In this document: piece by piece, positions 43,436-54,765 of the stretch | How positions within the stretch are numbered: the stretch's first letter is position 1 | Layout: each line of letters opens with the position of its first letter | Assembly: GCF_009680455.1 (NCBI RefSeq) | Contig: NZ_WKRD01000002.1 | Span: 403,053-467,052, forward strand | DNA length: 64,000 bases | Source of the DNA: Lachnospira eligens | GTDB taxonomy: Bacteria > Bacillota > Clostridia > Lachnospirales > Lachnospiraceae | Direction: 5' to 3' | Made by a program: the position numbers and the translations under genes | The notes under the pieces: model-generated | Told to the model about the DNA's origin: nothing | The model's input: the letters and a program-made list of their open reading frames with translations, nothing else | Database searches by the model: none

Positions 43436-44809
43436 TTACTTACCCATACAGAACTTTGAAAAAATTCTGTTGGCAAGATCATCTTCAATCTCCTCTCCTA
43501 TTATAAGACCAAGATTCTCATATGCAGCCATTAAATCAATAGTAAGGAAATCTTCACTTACCATGTTATCAATTCCATCAAGTACAAGCTTTAAGCTGTT
43601 CTCAGCCTTCTTTAAAAGTTCTTTATGTCTTGTACTTGTAATATATACATCTTCATTGAACTTAACTTCACCATTAAAGAACATATTCTTAACAGTTTCC
43701 TCAAGTTCTTCAATTCCTGTCTCCTGCTTTGCAGATATAGTAACTGTCTCACAATTCATTATTTTCTTAATATCTTCTGCTGTTGTAACCTGTGCAAGAT
43801 CAGCTTTATTAAGTATTACAAGAACCTTCTTATCCTTGATAAGTTCCATAATCTCATAATCATTATCATCAAGTACTCTTGAAGAATCAACTACATATAT
43901 TACAAGATCAGCGATTTCTGCAAGCTTCTTAGCCTTATTAACACCAATGCTTTCAACAACATCATCAGTTTTTCTGATTCCTGCAGTATCAATAAGATTA
44001 AGAGTAATTCCAGACAGATTAATCATTTCTTCAAGAGTATCTCTCGTAGTTCCTTCTATATCAGTAACAATTGCTCTCTCTTCTCTTGCAAGTACATTAA
44101 GCAGGCTTGACTTTCCTGCATTAGTTTTCCCCAAAATGACTGTACGCACGCCATCATGCATGATTCTGCCATTATCGCATGTTTTTAACAAGTTATCCAC
44201 ATTATTAAGACAGTTTTCCACATCATTTTTAAGGTTATCTACATTAGCATCTATATCAAAATGTTCTGGATCATCAAGAGCAGCCTCAATAAATGCAACA
44301 TTATTCAATATTATCTCTCTTATATTCTTAATCTTTTCAGATAACTTACCATCTAACTGATTAACAGATGACTTCAGAGCATAATCATTCTTTGCATTAA
44401 TAATATCAATAACAGCCTCCGCCTGTGACAGGTCAATTCTTCCATTAAGAAATGCTCTCTTTGTAAATTCACCAGGCTCTGCAAGCCTTGCACCAGCGTT
44501 AAGTACCGCCTCTAACACCTTCTTAGTAACAAGAATACCGCCATGACAGTCAATCTCAACAATATTCTCTCTTGTATAAGTGTTAGGAGCTTTCATTACA
44601 ATTACAAGTGCTTCATCAATTTCATTACCGTTATCACATATATTTCCAAAATGTACCGTATGACTCTGTACATTTGCAAGCTTAATATTCTTTTTTGACT
44701 TAAAAACTTTATCTCCAATAATAATTGCATCAGGACCGCTTATTCTTACAATACTAATTCCACCGCTTGACACTGTACTTGTAGATATAGCTGCTATTGT
44801 ATCCTCCAT
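43436..44809 (-). CDS. mnmE: tRNA modification GTPase MnmE
   Basis: 457 residues. Two in-frame ATGs lie beside a GGAGG; the one at 44815 touches it, so the second (44809; MEDTIAAISTSTVSSGGISI) is taken. The N-terminal formyl-THF domain (to ~120), helical domain, and inserted G domain are visible: GKTNAGKSSLLNVLAREERA (P-loop), DTAGIRKTDD (G3), LNKADLA (G4), and C-terminal FCMGK, whose Cys is essential in the family. In the helical region the heptad-like stretch NVDNLKNDVENCLNNVDNLL is encoded by three DnaA-box-like nonamers spaced 21 bp. K+-dependent GTPase; works with MnmG. Confidence 0.97.
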   Translation of the reverse strand: MEDTIAAISTSTVSSGGISIVRISGPDAIIIGDKVFKSKKNIKLANVQSHTVHFGNICDNGNEIDEALVIVMKAPNTYTRENIVEIDCHGGILVTKKVLEAVLNAGARLAEPGEFTKRAFLNGRIDLSQAEAVIDIINAKNDYALKSSVNQLDGKLSEKIKNIREIILNNVAFIEAALDDPEHFDIDANVDNLKNDVENCLNNVDNLLKTCDNGRIMHDGVRTVILGKTNAGKSSLLNVLAREERAIVTDIEGTTRDTLEEMINLSGITLNLIDTAGIRKTDDVVESIGVNKAKKLAEIADLVIYVVDSSRVLDDNDYEIMELIKDKKVLVILNKADLAQVTTAEDIKKIMNCETVTISAKQETGIEELEETVKNMFFNGEVKFNEDVYITSTRHKELLKKAENSLKLVLDGIDNMVSEDFLTIDLMAAYENLGLIIGEEIEDDLANRIFSKFCMGK

Positions 44810-44876
44810 TTCCATCCTCCATATAAAAAATGCTGTGATAATAATACCACAGCATTTAATAAAATCATATATCTAA

Positions 44877-45785
44877 TTATCTGTTATATCTGTTATTATT
44901 CTCTCTTTCAAGATAAACAACAACATGTCTGAAAGGTTCTTCACCCTCACTTCTTGTAGAAACAAACTTATCTGCCTGAAGTGCTGAATGGATAATTCTT
45001 CTTTCATATGGGTTCATAGGCTCAAGTGAAACAGGTCTTCTGCTTCTCTTAACCTTGTATGCAATGTTCTTAGCAAGAGACTCAAGAGTTTCTTTTCTTC
45101 TCTTTCTATAGTTCTCTGTATCTAATTTAACTCTTACATACTTCTCACTGTTCTTGTTAATTACAAGACTTGTAAGATACTGGATAGAATCAAGTGTCTG
45201 TCCTCTCTTACCGATAAGAACACCCATGTTATCTCCAGAAAGATCTACATTAACGCTATTTTCTTCATCGTCAAATGTAATATCAGCCTTAACTTCCATG
45301 CTCATAGCACCAAACATATTATTAAGGAATGTCTGTATATCCTTCTTAATAACTTCCTTCTGTTCTGCTGTAAATGGCTCTTCCTTAGGCTGTGGCTGTG
45401 CTTCAACCTTAGGTGCTTCCTTAACTTCTGCATTCTTGTGATTATCAGCAGGCTTGTGTTCCTTTTTGAACTCTTTCTTAGGTTCAGACTTAAATTCCTT
45501 CTTAGGTTCTGCTTTCTTGAAATCATCTGCCTTCTTTTCGAATTTTTTTTCTGCATGAACAGGTGCTTCTGACTTTTTAGGAGTCTCAACAGAATTAACT
45601 TCTGGTTCTTCCTGTTTTTCTCTTGCTTTAATCTTAGCAGGCTTAGAATTAAATATTCCTAAAAATCCTGAATTACCTTTGTCTATAACTTCATAATCAA
45701 GCTTATCACTTGGAATACCAAGCTTAGTGCAGGCATTAGTTATAGCTTCTTCAACAGATTTTCCTGTAACTTCAATATATTCCAT
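44877..45785 (-). CDS. jag: Jag/KhpB RNA-binding protein
   Basis: 302 residues. The Jag-N domain (about 1-50; MEYIEVTGKSVEEAITNACT) is followed by a Lys/Glu/Pro-rich linker (about 55-135) that is probably disordered. A KH domain with VLIGKRGQTLDSIQYLTSLV (GxxG as GKRG), then an R3H domain (PYERRIIHSALQADKFVSTR). It binds RNA and, with KhpA, affects cell elongation; it is genetically linked to YidC/SpoIIIJ. It is followed by mnmE at about 65 bp, and preceded by yidC with a 13-bp gap. Confidence 0.95.
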   Translation of the reverse strand: MEYIEVTGKSVEEAITNACTKLGIPSDKLDYEVIDKGNSGFLGIFNSKPAKIKAREKQEEPEVNSVETPKKSEAPVHAEKKFEKKADDFKKAEPKKEFKSEPKKEFKKEHKPADNHKNAEVKEAPKVEAQPQPKEEPFTAEQKEVIKKDIQTFLNNMFGAMSMEVKADITFDDEENSVNVDLSGDNMGVLIGKRGQTLDSIQYLTSLVINKNSEKYVRVKLDTENYRKRRKETLESLAKNIAYKVKRSRRPVSLEPMNPYERRIIHSALQADKFVSTRSEGEEPFRHVVVYLERENNNRYNR

Positions 45786-45798
45786 TACTTAACCCTCT

Positions 45799-47046
45799 CT
45801 ATTTTCTTTTATCGTTGACCTCATTGTATCTTGATACCATACCAACCTTATCAGCAAGACTTCCTGGTTTAGCTGCCTTACCACTTGCTGCTGCGGCTTC
45901 CTTTAATTCCTGTATCTTCTTATCGTTAGCTTCTTTTCTTTCCTGAAGCTTCTTTGCTCTGTCAGCACTTGAAGAAGCAGAAGAATTCTTATTATTATTC
46001 ACATTCTTAGTACTTACAGAAGCACCCTTAACGATAGTTTCTGCTGGAAGTCCCTTCTTGGCTCTCTTCTTGTTACGCTTTTCAACATTCTTTTCTACAA
46101 TCTTATCTGTTCCAATCTTATCATAATATCTGTTAATGAAGATTGTCTGAATTGTCTGTATAACAGCTGTTGCAATCCAGTAAACACCAAGACCTGAAGG
46201 AAGACTTATTGCAAGAAATGCTGACATAAGTGGCATGAAATAAGTCATCATCTTCATAGATGCTGCTGCTGGATTATCACTGTCAGGCTGCTCCATGCCA
46301 GCCTGTGAAACCTTAACAGATATAAACTGTGTAACGCCTGCAAGAATTGGAATTAATATAGCTATATGAAGACCAAAACCTGGATTCTGAGACATGTTAA
46401 CGCCTAAGAAAGTATTCATATGGTTAATCTTATCAAGATTCTGTGTAATCATATCAGAAAATGCTGGAAATGCTTCTTTTAACTTTGTCCACTGGTCTGC
46501 AGTGAATGAATTAAGTGTTGTTACAGCTGTGCTTGTATTGCTCCAGTCAACAGTCTTTCCGTATATCTCATTAAGAGTATCAGCATATCCTGAAACAGAT
46601 GAGATACCATCAGCACCATTAAGTCCAAGTATATTAAGGAAAAGTACCTTAATCTGTGAAATATAAAGTGGTATCTGCTGGAATACTCTGTAAAGTGCAA
46701 AAAGAATAGGCATCTGGATAAGAAGCTGCACACAGCTTCCCCACTGTGAAACACCATATTTTTCATAAACAGCCTTAGTTTCTGCCTGCATCTTCTGCAT
46801 AGCTACTGTATCACTGTTCTTTCCCTTATACTTCTCCTGAATAGCCTTTATCTCCGGGTTCATAACTGACTGTAACTTAGTCATCTTCTGCTGCTTAATC
46901 TGTAATGGTAGCATTAACATTTTAACAAGCAGAGTAAAAATAATGATTGCTATTGCAATATTACCAATTCCTATTGCATTAAGACCCATGAAAAGGATGT
47001 CTAAAATGTAACCAAGTAACTGTGCAATTGGCTTAATAATACTCAA
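45799..47046 (-). CDS. yidC: Membrane protein insertase YidC (TTG start)
   Basis: 415 residues with TTG at 47044-47046 as start: GGAGGT lies 5-6 bases upstream and the product begins MSIIKPIAQLLGYILDILFM. An ATG 11 codons upstream lies before that GGAGGT and has no site. There are five membrane segments in the YidC2/Oxa1 pattern: LGYILDILFMGLNAIG, IAIAIIIFTLLVKMLMLPLQ, MPILFALYRVFQQIPLYISQ, then IAILIPILAGVTQFISV and MPLMSAFLAISLPSGLGVYW. The positive loop K-rich end (KNVEKRNKKRAKKGLPAETI) reaches the ribosome. The C-terminal tail is long and basic with Ala repeats. It inserts membrane proteins, alone or with Sec. Confidence 0.93.
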   Translation of the reverse strand: MSIIKPIAQLLGYILDILFMGLNAIGIGNIAIAIIIFTLLVKMLMLPLQIKQQKMTKLQSVMNPEIKAIQEKYKGKNSDTVAMQKMQAETKAVYEKYGVSQWGSCVQLLIQMPILFALYRVFQQIPLYISQIKVLFLNILGLNGADGISSVSGYADTLNEIYGKTVDWSNTSTAVTTLNSFTADQWTKLKEAFPAFSDMITQNLDKINHMNTFLGVNMSQNPGFGLHIAILIPILAGVTQFISVKVSQAGMEQPDSDNPAAASMKMMTYFMPLMSAFLAISLPSGLGVYWIATAVIQTIQTIFINRYYDKIGTDKIVEKNVEKRNKKRAKKGLPAETIVKGASVSTKNVNNNKNSSASSSADRAKKLQERKEANDKKIQELKEAAAASGKAAKPGSLADKVGMVSRYNEVNDKRK

Positions 47047-47091
47047 ATTGTCACCTCCGCATAATATAGCACTATCCAAATATTCAGTTGT

Positions 47092-47373
47092 TTATTGCTT
47101 TTTTCTTTTCCCATATCTGCCTACTGGCACAGGATCAAAGCCATAAGCGTTCTTATTAAATGGATTGCACCTTAATATTCTTTTAAGTGCCAACCACCCA
47201 CCTAAGAAAACTCCATACATTTCAATAGCTTCAATTGCGTATTGCGAACATGTTGGAATAAAGCTGCAGTATTTTCCTCCTTTATAAGGAGATATTGCGA
47301 GCTGGTATAATCTTATCATCTTAAGAACTATGAACTTGCCCGCATTCTTTAACTTAATCTTTATATCCTTCAT
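47092..47373 (-). CDS. yidD: Membrane protein insertion efficiency factor YidD
   Basis: 93 residues. The family signature is complete: IRLYQLAISPYKGGKYCSFI, then PTCSQYAIEAIEMYGVFLGG and LKRILRCNPFNKNAYGFDPV. Three Cys are conserved. It lies between rnpA (gap 13 bp) and yidC (gap 45 bp) in the universal rpmH-rnpA-yidD-yidC order. It assists YidC; the molecular role is not known in detail. AGGCGG before the ATG is a weak ribosome-binding site. Confidence 0.96.
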   Translation of the reverse strand: MKDIKIKLKNAGKFIVLKMIRLYQLAISPYKGGKYCSFIPTCSQYAIEAIEMYGVFLGGWLALKRILRCNPFNKNAYGFDPVPVGRYGKRKKQ

Positions 47374-47386
47374 ATTAACCGCCTAT

Positions 47387-47734
47387 TTAATTCTGCTTAT
47401 AAAGCTTATGAAGTTTCAATAAATGAATCATTGATTCCTTAGTTTCAAAAAAACCCTTATCTTTCAAACTGGCTCTGGCTACGACAACATAATCATATCC
47501 ATCGGGTATACAGTCTGTACTAAGGCGGAATGCCTCTCTTATCAGTCTTGCCAGTCTGTGTCGGACAATACTATTCCCGACCTTCTTACTCACAGATACA
47601 CCTAATCGTTTAGTATCCGTTCCATTCTCAGAAATATACATTATAAGATTCTTGTTAGCAAAAGACTTCTTATTATTGTACACCTTTTTAAATTCCTGAT
47701 TACTTCTTAATGTTTCAAAATCCTTATATTTCAT
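47387..47734 (-). CDS. rnpA: Ribonuclease P protein component
   Basis: 115 residues from MKYKDFETLRSNQEFKKVYN; GGTG lies 6 bases before this ATG, whereas the ATG four codons earlier has none. The RNR motif is intact: KKVGNSIVRHRLARLIREAF, with RLGVSVSKKVG upstream. The basic protein binds the M1-type RNA and improves pre-tRNA 5' processing. It lies about 110 bp downstream of rpmH. Confidence 0.95.
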   Translation of the reverse strand: MKYKDFETLRSNQEFKKVYNNKKSFANKNLIMYISENGTDTKRLGVSVSKKVGNSIVRHRLARLIREAFRLSTDCIPDGYDYVVVARASLKDKGFFETKESMIHLLKLHKLYKQN

Positions 47735-47844
47735 ACCATTCACCATTCTTATTAATTAAAATGTTGCTTAAATTTAATATTAATATAATCTGAAAAAAGC
47801 AGATGAGAAACTCCCATCTGCCAACAAAATCAAGAAAATATTAA

Positions 47845-47979
47845 TTAAGCTGAAAGTTTCTTTCTACCCTTAGCTCTTCTTGCTGATAAAACTTTTCTTC
47901 CACCTGCAGTACTCATTCTTGATCTGAATCCATGAACCTTAGATCTCTGTCTGTTCTTTGGCTGAAATGTCATCTTCAT
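47845..47979 (-). CDS. rpmH: 50S ribosomal protein L34
   Basis: 44 codons, too short to be listed by most ORF finders. The product is [20 protein letters not shown] then [20 protein letters not shown] and KLSA, an almost standard L34. GGAGG lies 10 bases before the ATG. It is the first gene of the rpmH-rnpA-yidD-yidC-jag operon, reading away from the origin. Confidence 0.98.
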   Translation of the reverse strand: MKMTFQPKNRQRSKVHGFRSRMSTAGGRKVLSARRAKGRKKLSA

Positions 47980-48061
47980 AGTCTATGCACCTCCTTCATT
48001 ACCATTGTAGTTTATTATGGTAAGAATATTTTCATATAAAAAATTTCAAAACACAGAACTG

Positions 48062-48090
48062 ATTATATTGTGTAAACATTATAAAGTCAA
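48062..48090 (-). promoter_or_regulatory. σA promoter of the rpmH operon
   Basis: Minus strand TTGACT (48085-48090), 17-bp spacer, TATAAT (48062-48067). Confidence 0.8.
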
Positions 48091-48219
48091 GAAAAACTTG
48101 ATAATTACTGTATTTATTTTTATATATACTAATTCTATAAAAAACGCTTTCAACAGGTTTTTCACAATCCAGTAATCCGCATAAATAGGACATTTTTAAT
48201 ATTTTTTAAAAAGAATATA

Positions 48220-48491
48220 AAAGAGTTTTCCACAAAATGTTGATAACTTGTGGAAAACTCTTTATAATTACGTTAGTTATTAACGATATTTTTGAAAAAG
48301 TGCCTATTTTCGACCTTTTTCGCGTTTATAATATTTTCCACATTCATGTTAATACATTTTTATCCATAAAATTATCCACAGGGCTTAATCTGCCCAAATA
48401 TTGAAATAATTTTCTAAATGATATATTATATAAAGGAATGTATTTTTATGATTGGACAGGCTAATTAACAAGCCAGAAAGGCCTAGAATTT
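48220..48491. other. Replication origin, dnaA-upstream part
   Basis: DnaA boxes in the rpmH-dnaA gap: TTTTCCACA at 48226-48234 and its inverse at 48249-48257 (arms of a 16-bp perfect hairpin, 48220-48235 with 48248-48263), TTTTCCACA at 48334-48342, TTATCCATA at 48360-48368, and TTATCCACA at 48372-48380. Genes diverge here, minus strand to the left and plus strand to the right, as expected at the bidirectional origin. Confidence 0.85.
48401..48429 (+). promoter_or_regulatory. Promoter of dnaA
   Basis: TTGAAA (48401-48406), 17-bp spacer, TATTAT (48424-48429), immediately after the DnaA boxes, consistent with autoregulation. Confidence 0.65.
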
Positions 48492-49865
48492 ATGGATGAA
48501 TTACAGACATTGATTGATAAATGGGATTTAATTCTCTCTACTTTTAAAGAAGAACACGAAATTATTGATGTTTCTTTTAAAACATGGATTAAACCCCTTA
48601 AAATATATAAACTTGACGGCAATGTTCTTACTCTTACTTTCTCATCTTTAGAAGATGACGCTTCTACTGATGAAAGGAGCATTGTATATATTGAAAAACG
48701 TTACCTCAAGTTTCTTGAAGTTACCGTATGTGAAGTAATGAACAAAGAATATCAGGTAATTATTATGTCATCTGCTGAGAAAAAGGAAGATGAATTAAAG
48801 AAAAAGACATCTTCAGTTTCTACTGATAATAGTCTTGCTTCACAGAATCTGAATCCTAATTACACATTTGACACATTTGTAATAGGTACTAATAATAATC
48901 TGGCTCACGCAGCATCACTCGCTGTTGCCGAAACACCTGGACAGATATATAACCCTCTGTTCATATACGGAGGTGCCGGACTTGGTAAAACTCATCTTAT
49001 GCAGGCTATTGCACATTTTATTATTGCAAGTGACCCATCTAAGAAGGTTTTATACGTAACTTCTGAGACATTTACTAATGAACTTATCGAATCGGTTAAG
49101 ACTAACAAGAACACTGAATTCAGAAATAAATACCGTAATATTGACGTTCTTCTTATTGATGATATTCAATTTATAATAGGAAAGGTTTCTACTCAGGAAG
49201 AATTTTTCAATACCTTTAATGACCTTTATCTTTTAGGAAAACAGATTGTTATATCTTCTGATAGACCACCTAAGGAAATGGAAACTCTTCCTGACAGATT
49301 AAGAACACGTTTTGAAAGCGGACTTCCGGTAGATATCCAGATTCCTACATATGAAACTAAGATGGCTATTATTAATAAGAAGTCTGAGGCTTTAGGAATT
49401 GATTTTCCTTATGAAGTTAAAGATTATGTTGCAACTAATATTACTTCAAGTATCAGGGAGCTTGAGGGAGCGCTTACCAAGCTTTCAGCTTATTCTAAGC
49501 TTTCCCACACACCTCTTACTGCAGAGTTTGCTGAGAATACACTTAAGGATCTTATATCTCCTTACTCTAAGAAAGAGATTACACCAGAACTTATAATTGA
49601 TGTAGTTGCTGAACATTTCCACATTAAGCCTGAAGATATAATATCTCATAAGAGAAGTGCTGATATAGCTTTTCCTAGACATATTGCAATGTATCTGTGC
49701 AGGCAGATGACACAGACTCCTCTTGAAGCTATAGGTAAAGCTTTAGGTGGCAGAGATCATTCTACTATATTATATGGTTCAGAAAAGATTGCTAAAGAAA
49801 CAGCTAATAATGAAACTACCAAGAGCACTATTGATATATTAATAAAGAAGCTTAATCCATCTTAA
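48492..49865 (+). CDS. dnaA: Chromosomal replication initiator protein DnaA
   Basis: 457 residues. Domain I (about 1-90) is followed by a short linker (KKKTSSVSTDNSLASQNLNP). The AAA+ domain starts NYTFDTFVIGTNNNLAHAAS with Walker A GGAGLGKTHLMQAIAHF, Walker B VLLIDDIQFI and sensor motifs. Domain IV holds the DnaA signature with GGRDHSTILYGSEKIAKE, which contacts the TTATCCACA box. It opens the origin and is a transcription factor. There is no strong ribosome-binding site upstream of the ATG (only AAAGG at 12 bases), so translation is probably moderate. Confidence 0.98.
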   Translation: MDELQTLIDKWDLILSTFKEEHEIIDVSFKTWIKPLKIYKLDGNVLTLTFSSLEDDASTDERSIVYIEKRYLKFLEVTVCEVMNKEYQVIIMSSAEKKEDELKKKTSSVSTDNSLASQNLNPNYTFDTFVIGTNNNLAHAASLAVAETPGQIYNPLFIYGGAGLGKTHLMQAIAHFIIASDPSKKVLYVTSETFTNELIESVKTNKNTEFRNKYRNIDVLLIDDIQFIIGKVSTQEEFFNTFNDLYLLGKQIVISSDRPPKEMETLPDRLRTRFESGLPVDIQIPTYETKMAIINKKSEALGIDFPYEVKDYVATNITSSIRELEGALTKLSAYSKLSHTPLTAEFAENTLKDLISPYSKKEITPELIIDVVAEHFHIKPEDIISHKRSADIAFPRHIAMYLCRQMTQTPLEAIGKALGGRDHSTILYGSEKIAKETANNETTKSTIDILIKKLNPS

Positions 49866-50161
49866 AAAGTTTTCCACAATGGTTTTAGGATAATTTGTTA
49901 ATTAGATGTTATTTTTATGTTGAATGTTCTTTATAACTTTTTTTTAGATTTATGTTCATTTTTTTAAACTTTAATTTTTCACATACATTGAACATTAAAT
50001 TTTGTGTTTTCTAACATGGTTATTATTTTCATATATCCAGTGTTTTTAAGGCTTTACATACTTTTTAACAATTTAACAACCCCTAAGACTACGGCTACGG
50101 CATTTATATATTTATATATAGCTCTTCTCCACTACAATTTTATCGAAAGGAAGTTATCAAC
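49866..50161. other. dnaA-dnaN intergenic region, likely part of a bipartite origin
   Basis: Very T-rich unwinding-type sequence (long T runs at 49937-49945, 49966-49978) with one TTTTCCACA box at 49870-49878. AT-rich DNA next to a DnaA box fits a DNA-unwinding element, as in the two-part B. subtilis origin. The GACTACGGCTACGGC repeat near 50093 is of unknown meaning. The end carries the dnaN ribosome-binding site GAAAGGAAG. Confidence 0.6.
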
Positions 50162-51265
50162 ATGAAATTAGTTTTTACTAAATCTAACTTAAACAAAGCT
50201 GTAGGTATCGTAATGAAAGCTGTACCTACAAGAACTACTATGAATATTCTTGAATGTATTCTTATTGATGCTACTACTAATGAAATCAAGTTCACAGGTA
50301 ACGATATGGAACTTGGCATTGAAACTATAGTAGAAGGTGAAATTATAGAAAAAGGCAAGATTGCCATAGATGCTAAGCTTTTTTCTGAAATTGTAAGAAA
50401 GCTGCCTGATAATGATATTACTTTAACTACTGATTCAAATAATAATGCACTTATTACATGTGAAAAAAGTAAGTTTAATATAGCAGGAAAATCCGGAGAT
50501 GATTTTTCTTACCTTCCGGCTATTATTAAAGATAAGATGATTACACTTTCCCAGTTCCAGTTAAAGGAAGTTATTAATCAGACAATATTCTCTATTGCTA
50601 TTAATGATAATAATAAAATGATGACAGGTGAACTTTTTGAAGTAAATGAAGGTACACTTAAAGTTGTAGGTCTTGATGGTCACCGAATTGCTATCCGTAA
50701 TATTAAGCTTGAAGGCAGATCTGATGACGTAAGAGTAGTTATTCCAGGTAAGACTCTTCAGGAAATAAGCAAGATTCTTAATGCTGATGCTGAAAGTTTT
50801 GTTAATATTTACTTTACTAACAATCATGTATTATTTGAATTTGACCAGACTCATGTTGTTTCTAGACTTATAGAGGGTGATTATTTTAAGATTAGTCAGA
50901 TGCTTTCTAACGATTATGAAACTAAAGTATCTATTAATAAAAAAGAATTTCTTGATTCTATTGACAGAGCTAATCTTCTTATAAGAGAAGGAGATAAGAA
51001 GCCAATTATTATTAATATATTAAATGGTTTATTACAGGTAAATGTTAACTCTGCAATTGGAGCTCTTAACGAAGATATTGATATTGATAAAGAAGGTAAG
51101 GATATTATGATTGGTTTTAATCCTAAGTTCCTTATGGATGCATTAAGGGTTATTGATGATGAAAATGTGACTATGTATTTAGTTAATCATAAATCACCTT
51201 GCTTTATCAGAGACAAGGAAGAGAAATATATTTATCTTATACTTCCTGTTAACTTCACAGCTTAA
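50162..51265 (+). CDS. dnaN: DNA polymerase III β sliding clamp
   Basis: 367 residues, full length. The three-fold clamp repeat is seen from MKLVFTKSNLNKAVGIVMKA. KVVGLDGHRIAIRNIK and the C-terminal YLVNHKSPCFIRDKEEKYIY then LILPVNFTA, close to the usual '...YLVMP.R' ending, identify it. It forms the ring that tethers polymerase. AAAGGAAG is 8 bases before the ATG. It follows dnaA in the canonical order. Confidence 0.97.
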   Translation: MKLVFTKSNLNKAVGIVMKAVPTRTTMNILECILIDATTNEIKFTGNDMELGIETIVEGEIIEKGKIAIDAKLFSEIVRKLPDNDITLTTDSNNNALITCEKSKFNIAGKSGDDFSYLPAIIKDKMITLSQFQLKEVINQTIFSIAINDNNKMMTGELFEVNEGTLKVVGLDGHRIAIRNIKLEGRSDDVRVVIPGKTLQEISKILNADAESFVNIYFTNNHVLFEFDQTHVVSRLIEGDYFKISQMLSNDYETKVSINKKEFLDSIDRANLLIREGDKKPIIINILNGLLQVNVNSAIGALNEDIDIDKEGKDIMIGFNPKFLMDALRVIDDENVTMYLVNHKSPCFIRDKEEKYIYLILPVNFTA

Positions 51266-51282
51266 CAAGAGAAAGGAAAGTT

Positions 51283-51492
51283 ATGGAAGAAATAATTTTA
51301 AGAGATGATTTCATCAAACTTGGACAGGCAATTAAAGCTGCCGGATTAGTTGAATCTGGTGTTGAAGCCAAGATTGTTATTCAGGATGGTGAAGTTAAGG
51401 TTAATGGCGTTGTTGAAACACAGCGTGGAAAAAAACTTTTTGGCGGAGAAGTTGTAGAATACAACGGTTCCAGTATTCTTATTAAAAAATAG
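51283..51492 (+). CDS. yaaA: S4-domain RNA-binding protein YaaA
   Basis: 69 residues, a single S4 fold: RDDFIKLGQAIKAAGLVESG, VKVNGVVETQRGKKLFGGEV. It starts 17 bp after dnaN and ends 8 bp before recF, in the canonical dnaN-yaaA-recF order. GAAAGGAAAG precedes the ATG. S4 proteins of this type bind structured RNA; the role is not established. Confidence 0.93.
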   Translation: MEEIILRDDFIKLGQAIKAAGLVESGVEAKIVIQDGEVKVNGVVETQRGKKLFGGEVVEYNGSSILIKK

Positions 51493-51500
51493 GTGTTAAT

Positions 51501-54562
<3,062 letters not shown>

Positions 54563-54569
54563 CGAGCAG

Positions 54570-54735
54570 CGCATAAGACAATATCGGAATATTATGTGCG
54601 TGCTTGCACGCTAAATAATATTGTGATGTTGTCTTGTATGGTGCGACTAGCACCATGAGTAAAATCATCAGATTTCACGAATGCGCGTGATTAGGATTTA
54701 CGCATGGCGTATTCCAGATTTACATATTGCGTTAA
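54570..54735. repeat. Palindromic element between gyrB and gyrA
   Basis: A long imperfect hairpin (about 54570-54643): AAGACAATATCGGAATATTA on the left pairs with AATAATATTGTGATGTTGTC on the right, with a GTGCGTGCTTGCACGC turn. It is followed by a small hairpin TGGTGC-GACTA-GCACCA (54639-54655) and a third part with AATGCGC...GCGTATT. No reading frame. Probably an interspersed repetitive extragenic palindrome. Confidence 0.65.
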
Positions 54736-54765
54736 TTAATAACTTCACGGAAAGGAATTATAATA

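Noticed and set aside
45302..45589. Long antiparallel or shifted frame inside jag
   Set aside because: It is out of frame within the Lys/Glu-rich linker, which creates open frames by composition; no ribosome-binding site.
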